Part shown: one piece after another, positions 18,791 through 27,699 of the stretch
Layout: each line of letters starts with the position of its first letter
How positions within the stretch are numbered: position 1 is the stretch's first letter
NCBI GenBank assembly: GCA_036677425.1
Contig: JARFVT010000013.1
Coordinates: forward strand, 1,860,001 to 1,924,000
Length of the DNA: 64,000 bases
Source: JARFVT01 sp036677425
GTDB taxonomy: Bacteria; Pseudomonadota; Alphaproteobacteria; UBA8366; Aestuariispiraceae
Direction of reading: 5' to 3'
Notes under the pieces: model-generated
Databases searched by the model: none
What the model was told of the DNA's origin: nothing
What the model saw: the letters and a program-made list of their open reading frames with translations, nothing else
Translations under genes and position numbers: made by a program

Positions 18791-20092
18791 TTAAATAACC
18801 CTACCCTTTATAACCGCATTAGCGCCAAGTTTATTGCAAATATCATCGATTGTATATTCTATTTTTGCCCTATGCATCGCATCTGGATCGGACAAATCAA
18901 ATATTTCTGATTGCCCCTTACTATATTCTAAATCACTAACACTAACACCAATCAATCGATATTTAACAGCATAATTATTATCATAACTGACTTTTCTAAC
19001 TAATATTTTTGCAGTTTGATATATATTTTCGGCTAATTGGGTTGGATTAATTAATGTGGAAGACCTTGTAATCTGTTGAAAATTTGACATTTTTAATTTT
19101 ATTGATATTACCTTGCCAGAATATGATTCTTGTTTCATGTTTTTTGATATTTTTTCACATAATGGCCATATTTTTTTACATAATTGATCATAATCACCGA
19201 TATCTTCATTAAATGTTGTTTCTGATGATATGCTTTTTGTTATATTTTTATTTTTAACTTTTCGTTTATCAATACCACGCGAATAATCATATAAATGCTG
19301 CCCCATTGACCCATAGTCATTTATCAGTGTTAAATTATCAATTAAACGCAATTCAGAAATAGTATTAATCCCATTAGATGCAAGCCTTTTTGTTAAAACT
19401 TTTCCTACTCCCCAAATTATTGATACAGGTTTATTTTCTAAAAAATCTAATGTTTCATTAACACCAATAATTGAAAATCCTTTTGGTTTATCAAGATCAG
19501 ATGCTATTTTTGCTAAAAATTTATTATGGCTTAAACCAACAGAGGCACTAATCCCAACTTCACTTTCGATACGTTTAATTGTTTTTATTAAAATTTGTGC
19601 GGCAGTTGCTCCGTGAAGACGTTGTGTTCCCGATAAATCTAAAAAAGCTTCATCAATTGAAATTGGTTCGACCAATGGCGTTATATCATTCATTATTTTG
19701 CGTATTGCAAGACCAGCCTGTTGATATTTTTTCATATTTGGCTTTATTACAACTAAGTCAGGGCAAGCCTTTAATGCTTTAAACATTGGCATTGCCGATT
19801 TAATGCCATAAATTCTAGCGATATAACAGGCCGCTGCAACAACGCCGCGTTTTCCACCTCCCACAACAACAGGCTTGTCTATTATATTATTATTATCGCG
19901 TTTTTCGACGGCGGCAAAAAAACAATCACAATCAATATGTGCAATATTAAGGCTGGATAATTCATTATGAGATATTATATTTGTCGAACCGCATTTTGGA
20001 CAAATAATAACATAATTGGCTTTGTTAACGATATTATCGCTGCCCCACAGATTATAGCATTGCCAGCAAAGGTTGTTTTTTTGTCTTAACAT
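18791..20092 (-). CDS. dinB: DNA polymerase IV (Y family) with N-terminal zinc ribbon
   Basis: This 433-residue error-prone translesion polymerase has metal-binding acids in AHIDCDCFFAAVEKRD and PISIDEAFLDLSG. A helix-hairpin-helix-like thumb region (IIWGVGKVLTKRLASNGI) and a little-finger domain follow. The first 50 residues carry two cysteine pairs (LCWQC and ICPKCGS), a small zinc-ribbon-like extension seen in alphaproteobacterial DinB proteins. All catalytic landmarks are intact. It is divergent from divK across a 255-base AT-rich region. SOS control is usual for the family, but I did not find a convincing LexA box. Confidence 0.93.
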   Translation of the reverse strand: MLRQKNNLCWQCYNLWGSDNIVNKANYVIICPKCGSTNIISHNELSSLNIAHIDCDCFFAAVEKRDNNNIIDKPVVVGGGKRGVVAAACYIARIYGIKSAMPMFKALKACPDLVVIKPNMKKYQQAGLAIRKIMNDITPLVEPISIDEAFLDLSGTQRLHGATAAQILIKTIKRIESEVGISASVGLSHNKFLAKIASDLDKPKGFSIIGVNETLDFLENKPVSIIWGVGKVLTKRLASNGINTISELRLIDNLTLINDYGSMGQHLYDYSRGIDKRKVKNKNITKSISSETTFNEDIGDYDQLCKKIWPLCEKISKNMKQESYSGKVISIKLKMSNFQQITRSSTLINPTQLAENIYQTAKILVRKVSYDNNYAVKYRLIGVSVSDLEYSKGQSEIFDLSDPDAMHRAKIEYTIDDICNKLGANAVIKGRVI

Positions 20093-20155
20093 AATAGTTT
20101 AATATATGGGCTTTGACTTAATGTTTATTCTACAATTTATTTTATGATATATAAC

Positions 20156-20191
20156 ATATCATTATATAATTTTATTATTATATAATGATAT
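20156..20191. repeat. Perfect 15-bp inverted repeat, AT-rich, in dinB-divK intergenic region
   Basis: The left arm 20,156-20,170 (ATATCATTATATAAT) and right arm 20,177-20,191 are exact reverse complements separated by six bases. A second smaller inverted repeat (ATGATAC, six bases, GTATCAT) lies at 20,235-20,254. Both fall between the divergent dinB and divK genes, where promoters and operators are expected. There is no U-run on either side to suggest a terminator. Confidence 0.7.
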
Positions 20192-20347
20192 TATTTTACT
20201 GCAATATAATAACATTAGTCCTTTTTATTATACCATGATACATGATAGTATCATATATTGCTCTGTTTTGAAATTGCCTTTAACCATTACTTTTTGTAAT
20301 TATTAAATAATATAAACATAGCTTTTAATTACTGTGATGGAGAAACA

Positions 20348-20710
20348 ATGGCAAAGCGAATACTTATAGTTGAAGATAATGAATTAAATATGAAACTTTT
20401 TAATGACCTATTAGAGGTGCGCGGCTATGAAACTATTCAAACCAGAGATGGTATTGATGCTTTAAAAATAGTGCGGTCCGAAAAGCCTGATTTAATTTTA
20501 ATGGATATTCAGTTACCCGAAATATCAGGCCTTGAAGTAACAAAATGGCTTAAAGAAGATGATCAATTTAAATCAATACCAATCATAGCAGTTACGGCAT
20601 TTGCCATGAAAGGAGATGAAGAAAAAATACGTGCTGGAGGGTGTGAAGCTTATATATCAAAACCTATTTCTATAAGTAGCTTTTTTGAAACCATAGAAAA
20701 ATTTATATAA
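20348..20710 (+). CDS. divK: Single-domain response regulator DivK
   Basis: This is a 120-residue stand-alone receiver domain. The phospho-acceptor aspartate is in LILMDIQLPEISGLE (about D53), with the N-terminal acidic pair in VEDNELNM, the switch threonine in IIAVTAFAM and the lysine in YISKPIS. In Caulobacter-type alphaproteobacteria DivK is phosphorylated by DivJ and dephosphorylated by PleC and steers the CckA-CtrA cell-cycle pathway. The assignment rests on length, sequence and the adjacent pleD, the conserved order. A GGAG ribosome site precedes the ATG. Confidence 0.9.
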   Translation: MAKRILIVEDNELNMKLFNDLLEVRGYETIQTRDGIDALKIVRSEKPDLILMDIQLPEISGLEVTKWLKEDDQFKSIPIIAVTAFAMKGDEEKIRAGGCEAYISKPISISSFFETIEKFI

Positions 20711-20752
20711 ATATGATATAATGACCAAAACTATCAAAGTTAGTGATTTAAA

Positions 20753-22123
20753 ATGACTGCACGCATTCTTGTTGTCGATGACTTGCAACCCAATATAAAG
20801 TTATTAGAAGCAAAACTTACAAATGAATATTTTGAAGTATGCACGGCAAGTGATGGCACATCAGCTTTAGATGAAATTGAAAAAAATGCACCTGACATTA
20901 TATTACTCGATGTAATGATGCCAGGCATGGATGGATTTGAAGTATGCAAGCGCATTAGAAAAAATCCAAAGACAATGCATATCCCTGTAATTATGGTAAC
21001 GGCACTTTCAAGCTCTGCTGATAGAATACGTGGGCTTGAGGCGGGTGCAGATGACTTTTTAACCAAACCTGTTAATGACGTGGCAATGTTTGCCAGAATA
21101 AGGTCCTTGGTTCGCCTTAAAATGCTTACAGATGAATGGCTATCACGTGAAAAAACATCTAATCAATTAGGTGTTTTACGTAATGAAAAAACCATAAGTT
21201 CTGTTGGCTATAGCAATGCCAGTATTTTAGTTATAGAGGACAATAAAGTTGACCATTTAAAAATTGTTAATACTCTTAAAAAAGATAGTGCAAATATTAC
21301 TTCTATAATTGATTTGCAAGAAGCCAAAGCAATTTTAAAAGAAAAGACTTTTGAATTAATAATCGTTAATCTTCGCCTTCGTAATCAGGATGCCTTAAGA
21401 TTTTGCAGCCATATTAGAGCAAATGACAAAACAAGAACAACACCAATTTTAATGGTAGCAGAAGAAGAAGATACTGACCAATTAGCCAAAGGGCTTGACC
21501 TCGGTATGAATGACTATCTAATAAAACCAATTGACAGTAATGAATTAGAGGCAAGAAGTCGCACACAAATAAGGCGGCAAAGATATCAAGAGCGGCTACG
21601 TGAAAATTATGAACATAGCTTGGAGATGGCATTAACCGATAGCCTAACTGGACTTTACAACCGTCGTTATATGAAGGCGCATTTGTCAACAATTATTAAG
21701 CGCCAATCAGCTACGGGTAAAAATCTTGCCTTGCTTACATTTGATATAGATTCATTCAAACAAATCAATGACACATATGGGCATCAGGCTGGTGATGCCG
21801 TTTTAATTGATTTATCAGCAAGAATTTCTAAAAATGTGCGAAATATTGACACCGTGGCCAGAATTGGCGGCGAAGAATTCATCACGGTAATGCCAGATAC
21901 TGATAAAGAAATAGCATTCATAGTTGCCGAAAGGCTGCGCCAAACAATTGCAAATACTCCATTTACCTTTCCCGAAAATCCAGAAGGGGTTAACATAACA
22001 ATTAGTATAGGAATGGCATTAATGAATGTATATGAAACCGCCGATTCATTATTAAAGCGTGCCGATCAGGCGCTTTATCAGGCCAAGAATAATGGTAAAA
22101 ATCAAGTAGTTATTAGCGATTAA
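20753..22123 (+). CDS. pleD: Diguanylate cyclase response regulator PleD
   Basis: This 456-residue protein has two receiver domains (about 1-120, with phospho-aspartate in IILLDVMMPGMDGFE; and about 155-270, a degenerate adaptor receiver with LIIVNLRLRNQ in place of the acceptor). A GGDEF domain (about 290-456) has an intact GGEEF active site. The upstream RNID in VRNIDTVARIGGEEF matches the R-x2-D inhibitory site that binds c-di-GMP, so product inhibition is expected. PleD makes c-di-GMP on phosphorylation and drives polar development in Caulobacter relatives. It is 42 bases after divK and probably co-transcribed. Confidence 0.94.
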   Translation: MTARILVVDDLQPNIKLLEAKLTNEYFEVCTASDGTSALDEIEKNAPDIILLDVMMPGMDGFEVCKRIRKNPKTMHIPVIMVTALSSSADRIRGLEAGADDFLTKPVNDVAMFARIRSLVRLKMLTDEWLSREKTSNQLGVLRNEKTISSVGYSNASILVIEDNKVDHLKIVNTLKKDSANITSIIDLQEAKAILKEKTFELIIVNLRLRNQDALRFCSHIRANDKTRTTPILMVAEEEDTDQLAKGLDLGMNDYLIKPIDSNELEARSRTQIRRQRYQERLRENYEHSLEMALTDSLTGLYNRRYMKAHLSTIIKRQSATGKNLALLTFDIDSFKQINDTYGHQAGDAVLIDLSARISKNVRNIDTVARIGGEEFITVMPDTDKEIAFIVAERLRQTIANTPFTFPENPEGVNITISIGMALMNVYETADSLLKRADQALYQAKNNGKNQVVISD

Positions 22124-22155
22124 ATTTATTCAAATATTGAATTAACTTAATAAAA

Positions 22156-22177
22156 AAGGCTGCAATTAAGCAACCTT
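22156..22177. terminator. Weak bidirectional terminator-like hairpin between pleD and rpmG
   Basis: AAGGCTGC and GCAACCTT pair around a six-base loop with one mismatch, with A residues on one side and T-rich sequence on the other. The convergent pleD and rpmG genes both end here, which fits a shared terminator. Confidence 0.4.
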
Positions 22178-22202
22178 CATATTAAACCATATCAATGATT
22201 GT

Positions 22203-22370
22203 TTATTTCATTTTAGATTCTTTAAAAATAACATGCTTACGAACGCGTGGATCATATTTACGCATTTCAAGTTTTTCAGTTAAATTTCTTGGGTTTTTCT
22301 TTGTAACATAGAAAAAACCTGTATTGGCTGTGCTAACCATCTTAATTTGTAATGTTGCAGATTTTGCCAT
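22203..22370 (-). CDS. rpmG: 50S ribosomal protein L33
   Basis: This is a 55-residue protein on the minus strand beginning MAKSATLQIKMVSTANTG and ending in VIFKESKMK. It has the L33 features: a basic protein, the segment FFYVTKKNPRN and the late block EMRKYDPRVRKHV. The cysteine pairs of zinc-binding L33 forms are absent, so this is the cysteine-free type. It is a component of the large ribosomal subunit near the E site. It stands alone, convergent with pleD. Confidence 0.95.
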   Translation of the reverse strand: MAKSATLQIKMVSTANTGFFYVTKKNPRNLTEKLEMRKYDPRVRKHVIFKESKMK

Positions 22371-22651
22371 ATTCTTGGGACCATTCTAAAAAATCAACAT
22401 GATAATAATTCATGCGTTAATAACTGATAATAAATTTATAATAAATCTTTGACGCAACATACTTGTTGCTACGCTCAAGTCAAGCGACAATATAATATTT
22501 AACCAATATTATATTATATTTAAACCAAATTATCATCATAATATAGATTTAATTGCAAAATTTTATCAATATCATATTGACCTAAAAGGCAGTTAATGCC
22601 AATTCTGATTAAATAATTATAATATTCATCATATAAGTGGAAAATATACCT

Positions 22652-25339
22652 ATGTCCGCAAGCAAGGTTGTCGTCGTTGAATCACCCGCAAAAGCCAAAA
22701 CAATCAATAAATATCTTGGGTCTGATTATTTTGTCATTGCATCATATGGTCATATTCGTGACTTACCACCAAAAGATGGCTCGGTTGAAACCGACAATGA
22801 TTTTGCCATGACATGGGAGGTTGATAGCAAATCAAAACAGCATATTAATGATATTGCTAATGCGTGTAATAATGCCAGTGAATTAATTCTTGCGACCGAT
22901 CCGGATCGCGAGGGTGAGGCAATTTCATGGCATATACAAGATGAATTAAAAAAACGTAAAAAAATTAAAGATATTAATGTCTCGCGCGTGGTGTTTCACG
23001 AAATAACTAAAACCGCAGTATTAAATGCCATGAAAAATCCACGCGATCTCGATCAAGATTTAATCGATGCATATCTTGCAAGGCGCGCCCTTGATTATCT
23101 GGTTGGTTTCACATTATCACCAGTTTTATGGCGTAAATTACCAGGCGCAAAATCTGCGGGTCGTGTACAATCGGTAGCATTGCGATTAATATGTGAACGC
23201 GAAGCACAAATAGAGATTTTTAAAAATCGAGAATATTGGTCAGTTGAAACCAATATGTTAACTATTAATGACCATCCATTCAATGCCAGATTAACATATT
23301 TAAATGGTAAAAAACTGAGCAAATTTGATTTAAATAATGAAACCAGCGCAAAAGATGCAGTTGCAATGGTTGAAAATAGCAAATTTAACATCAAAAATAT
23401 TGAACGCAAAACAATTAGCCGCAACCCATCGCCACCTTTTACCACATCGACATTACAACAAGAGGCCAGCCGCAAGCTTTCCATGGGAACATCAAAAACC
23501 ATGCAAGTAGCACAAAAACTTTATGAGGGCATGAATATTGGTCTTGGTGAAACCGTAGGCCTGATTACATATATGCGTACCGATAGCACCACATTGAGCA
23601 ATGATGCGCTATCTTCGGCAAGAACGGCAATTTCAGTATATTATGGTGATCAATATTTGCCAGACAGCCCCCGCATTTACAAAACCAAGGCAAAGAATGC
23701 CCAAGAAGCCCACGAAGCGGTTCGCCCAACTGATTTAAGCCGCCGACCACAAGATGTGGCACAATATTTAGATCGCGACCAATTGCGCCTTTATGAATTG
23801 ATTTGGAAACGCACATTATCATCACAAATGGCCAGTGCAAAATTAGATCAAGTTGCAATAGATATAAGCGATGAAAATACAAAAGTAACCTTAAGGTCAA
23901 ATTGCTCGGTAGTTAAATTTGACGGATTTTTAAAATTATATCTTGAAGATAAAGATGATGATGATGGCAAAGATGATGATCAACATAAACGCCTACCAAA
24001 TATGGAAGTTGGCGATAAAAGCCAGATGATAAAATCAACCGCTAATCAGCATTTTACCCAGCCACCACCGCGTTATAGCGAGGCAAGCCTTGTTAAAAAA
24101 ATGGAAGAATTGGGCATTGGCAGGCCATCAACCTATGCATCTATTTTACGGGTTTTGCAAAATCGCGAATATGTAATATTGGATAAACGCCGTTTTACAC
24201 CCCAAGATCGAGGTCGTTTAGTAACAACATTTTTATCAAGATTTTTTGAAAAATATTTTGATTATGATTTCACTGCAAATTTGGAAGAACAATTAGATCA
24301 TGTTTCTGATGGGAAGTTAAATTGGAAGCAAGTATTGCGTGATTTCTGGGAAAATTTTAATGATTTAGCGGAAAAAACCAAGGGTTTAACAGGGACAGAA
24401 GTCAGAGACAGGCTTGATAGCGATTTAGGTCAGCATTTTTTCAAAGCTGATAAAGATGGCAGCACAGAAGCCGCCAGAAAATGCCCATCATGCGATAATG
24501 GCAGACTAAATTTAAACTTTGGCAGGTTCGGTGCTTTCATCGCCTGTTCAAATTATCCTGAGTGTAAATTTACAAGAGAATTGGCAAAGGCAGTAGCCAC
24601 AGCCCAAGGCGATGGCGATGGTATTGCCGTCATAGATGAGGCCGAATATCCACAAAAATTAGGCGTTGACCCAAATTCTGGCGAGGATATCAATCTTAAA
24701 AAAGGCCCATATGGTCTTTATGTACAAATTGGCGAAGCGCCGCCAAAAGAAAAGGGTAAAAAAGCTATTAAGCCAAAACGCGCCAGCCTGCTTAAGGGGA
24801 TGGACCCCGAAGATATGGATGTTGCGCTGGCATTAAAATTATTATCATTGCCGCGCCATATTGGCGACCACCCTGAATCGGGTGAATTAATATTGGCGGG
24901 CGTTGGTCGTTATGGGCCATATCTTAAACATGGCGCAGCATTCACATCATTACCACCTGATGATGATATTTTATCTATTGGTATGAATAGAGCAGTCGAA
25001 GTTTTGGCCGAAGCCGCCGCAAAAGGCAAAGGAATACCCGCCAAAGAAATTGGCAAACATCCCACCGATGGTGATATAATAACCATACAATCAGGGCGTT
25101 TTGGCCCTTATGTCAAGCATGGTAAATTAAATGCACCCATTGGGCGTGGCACTTTACCAGATGATGTAACATTGGAAATGGCAGTTGAATATTTAAAAAT
25201 AAGAGCCGAAAAACTTGCAGCAAAAAAAGCAATGGGCAAAAAATCACCAGCAAAAAAAACCAAAGCCAAGAAAGCTAGTGCCAAGAAAGCTAGTGCAAAG
25301 AAAGCTAGTGCAAAAAAACCAAAGCCGAATAAGCCATAA
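22652..25339 (+). CDS. topA: DNA topoisomerase I
   Basis: This type IA topoisomerase relaxes negative supercoils through a 5'-phosphotyrosine link. I start at ATG 22,652 (protein MSASKVVVVESPAKAKTI, 895 residues); the in-frame GTG at 22,637 would add five residues. A Toprim domain at the N terminus (ATDPDREGEAISWH) precedes the active-site region GLITYMRTDSTTL, which carries the catalytic tyrosine. One zinc-finger-like block (CPSCDNGRLNLNFGRFGAF, then CSNYPEC) is followed by GPYLKHG/GPYVKHG-type C-terminal repeats. The tail is lysine/alanine rich and contains a 15-base tandem repeat. rnr follows 6 bases later. Confidence 0.96.
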   Translation: MSASKVVVVESPAKAKTINKYLGSDYFVIASYGHIRDLPPKDGSVETDNDFAMTWEVDSKSKQHINDIANACNNASELILATDPDREGEAISWHIQDELKKRKKIKDINVSRVVFHEITKTAVLNAMKNPRDLDQDLIDAYLARRALDYLVGFTLSPVLWRKLPGAKSAGRVQSVALRLICEREAQIEIFKNREYWSVETNMLTINDHPFNARLTYLNGKKLSKFDLNNETSAKDAVAMVENSKFNIKNIERKTISRNPSPPFTTSTLQQEASRKLSMGTSKTMQVAQKLYEGMNIGLGETVGLITYMRTDSTTLSNDALSSARTAISVYYGDQYLPDSPRIYKTKAKNAQEAHEAVRPTDLSRRPQDVAQYLDRDQLRLYELIWKRTLSSQMASAKLDQVAIDISDENTKVTLRSNCSVVKFDGFLKLYLEDKDDDDGKDDDQHKRLPNMEVGDKSQMIKSTANQHFTQPPPRYSEASLVKKMEELGIGRPSTYASILRVLQNREYVILDKRRFTPQDRGRLVTTFLSRFFEKYFDYDFTANLEEQLDHVSDGKLNWKQVLRDFWENFNDLAEKTKGLTGTEVRDRLDSDLGQHFFKADKDGSTEAARKCPSCDNGRLNLNFGRFGAFIACSNYPECKFTRELAKAVATAQGDGDGIAVIDEAEYPQKLGVDPNSGEDINLKKGPYGLYVQIGEAPPKEKGKKAIKPKRASLLKGMDPEDMDVALALKLLSLPRHIGDHPESGELILAGVGRYGPYLKHGAAFTSLPPDDDILSIGMNRAVEVLAEAAAKGKGIPAKEIGKHPTDGDIITIQSGRFGPYVKHGKLNAPIGRGTLPDDVTLEMAVEYLKIRAEKLAAKKAMGKKSPAKKTKAKKASAKKASAKKASAKKPKPNKP
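25268..25312 (+). repeat. Three 15-bp tandem repeats encoding KKASA in the topA tail
   Basis: The unit AAGAAAGCTAGTGC(C/A) occurs three times in a row and encodes the repeated pentapeptide KKASA in the basic C-terminal tail of TopA. Being a multiple of three bases, copy-number change would not disturb the frame. Basic tails like this usually help non-specific DNA binding. Confidence 0.85.
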
Positions 25340-25345
25340 ATATAT

Positions 25346-27688
25346 ATGACCATGAAAAATTATTCATCATTCCCAACAAAATCACAAATATTAGAATTTA
25401 TCAATGGTTCTAAATCGGCAGTTGGTAAGCGTGAAATAGCCAAGGCCTTTAAATTAAAAGGCCAAGATAGGGTTGTTTTACGCGATATATTAAAACAGCT
25501 TGAAGCAGATAGCCTTGTAGATCGCGGACATAAGCGCCGCCTATCGCCACAAGGGGCATTGCCTGAAATTTCTGTAATAGAAATAACATCACTTGATAAT
25601 GATGGAGAATTGCACGCTAAACCTATCGCCTCCCAAGATAACGATAAAGATAATAATGGCAATAATAATGACATAGATATTATTTTAACCATATCAAATA
25701 AACGCGGGATAACTGCAAAAATTGGCAATAGAATTCTGGCAAAGTTAAAGAAAATTGACGATAGCGAAAGTAAATTTAAATATCTATATACCGCAGAAAT
25801 TATTCGTATATTGCAAAATACCAGCAGTGAAATTTTAGGCCTGCTTGAAAAATCATATGGCAATGGCGGTGGTGGAATATTAAAACCAACCGATAAACGC
25901 AATAATAAAGAGTTTTTTATTCCTGAAGCCCATCTTAAAGGTGCAAAAATTGGTAATTTAATATTGGCAACCACCATATCTGGTCACGCGCCATCCATGC
26001 CGAATATGCAACTTGCCAGTGTTAAAAAGATTATTGGATCAATTAATGATGATAAGATATTTAGCCTAATTGCCATATATTCCAACAATATACCGCATCA
26101 ATTTTCCGATAATATTTTAAAACAAGTGGAAAATATAGAAATACCAATATTGGGTAAAAGAACCGATTTGCGCAATATTCCTTTGGTAACAATCGATGGC
26201 ATAGATGCCAGAGACTTTGACGATGCCGTATTTGCCGAAGCGGATAATAACCCTGAAAATCAAGGAGGGTGGCATTTAATTGTCGCCATTGCCGATGTGG
26301 CACATTATGTTAAATATAATTCAGCCCTTGATAATGAAGCTGTCAAGCGCAGTAATTCAGTTTATTTCCCTGATCAAGTGGTGCCAATGTTACCAGAGGA
26401 ACTTTCAAACGGGCTTTGTTCTTTACGCCCTGATCAAGATCGGGCCTGTCTTGCAGTGCATATGTGGATTTCAAAAACTGGGCAATTATTACGGCATAAC
26501 TTCATCCGTGGGCTGATGCGCTCATCTGCAAGATTAAATTATCAACAGGTACAAAATGCCTTTGACGGCAATTGCGATGATATAACAAAACCAATATTAG
26601 ATAATATATTAATGCCATTATATAACGCCTATCAGGCATTGGCGATAGCGCGTGAAAAACGTGGCACATTAGAGCTTGAAATTGCCGAACGCTATATAAT
26701 ATTAGATGATAATGGTGATGTGGAAGCAATTAAATTACGCCAACATTATGACAGTCATAAATTAATCGAGGAATTTATGATTTGTGCCAATGTGGCAGCA
26801 GCCGAAGCGTTGGAGGCAAAAAAATCACCTGCATTATATCGTATCCATGAAGAACCATCACAAGATAAGATTGAGGCAATTCGCCAAGGGCTTGCGGGAA
26901 TGGGATTTAACTTAACCAAAACTCAAGCCATAAGGCCGCATCATTTCAATGGTATTTTAAAGCAAGCAAAAGATAATGATAAAGTCGAACTTATTTCCAG
27001 CATAATTCTACGCGCCCAATCACAGGCAAAATATTCACCAGATAATATGGGGCATTTTGGCCTTGCATTAACCAGATATTGCCATTTCACATCACCTATC
27101 AGACGCTATGCCGATTTAATAACCCATCGTGCATTAATATCGGCCTATGATCTTGACGACGGCACAGGCAATAATGATGGGCTTGATCATAAACAAGCAA
27201 TCGAATTACAAAAAATTGGTGATGATATTTCCAGCCAAGAGCGCGTTGCATCAAAGGCGGAACGCGAAGTTATAGACCGCTATACCACCGCCCATATGAG
27301 TAGTAAAATAGGGCAGGAATTTGATGGTAGCATCAATGGTGTCGCCAAATTTGGCCTATTTATAACATAGGATATTAACGGCTCAGATGGCCTTATCCCC
27401 ATAAGAACATTACCATATGATCGATATTTTCATGATATGGTTAATCATAAATTAATTGTTAATAAAACCAAATTGACATTCACACTTGGCGATAGGGTAA
27501 TAATAAAATTACGCGAGGCAAATATCACAACTGGCGGTATGATATTTGAATTGGTCAAAGGCGGGATCAAAAGCAAATCTAACTTAAAGCTTAACACAAA
27601 GCACAAAGCAAAATACGGCAATAAAACATCCGCTAAAGCCACAAAAGGCAACCGCCGAAAAGTTAGAATACGCCGTAAAAAACCATAA
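25346..27688 (+). pseudogene. rnr: Ribonuclease R, interrupted by an in-frame TAG
   Basis: This 3'-5' exoribonuclease of the RNB family would read as 780 residues, a normal length, but TAG at 27,368-27,370 stops it after 674. The reading frame continues without shift and is clearly the rest of the S1 domain (FGLFIT, stop, then DINGSDGLIPI and LGDRVIIKL) plus the basic tail. The RNB catalytic region is intact (IDGIDARDFDDAVF with the metal-binding aspartates; FTSPIRRYADL). The truncated product would keep the catalytic domain but lose most of the C-terminal S1 RNA-binding domain. A nonsense mutation, readthrough, or a base-call error would each explain it. Confidence 0.85.
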
Positions 27689-27699
27689 TATTTTCAATA

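Noticed and set aside
20270..20340. CtrA box upstream of divK
   Set aside because: A TTAACCATT half-site is present, but the second TTAA at the required seven-base spacing is missing.
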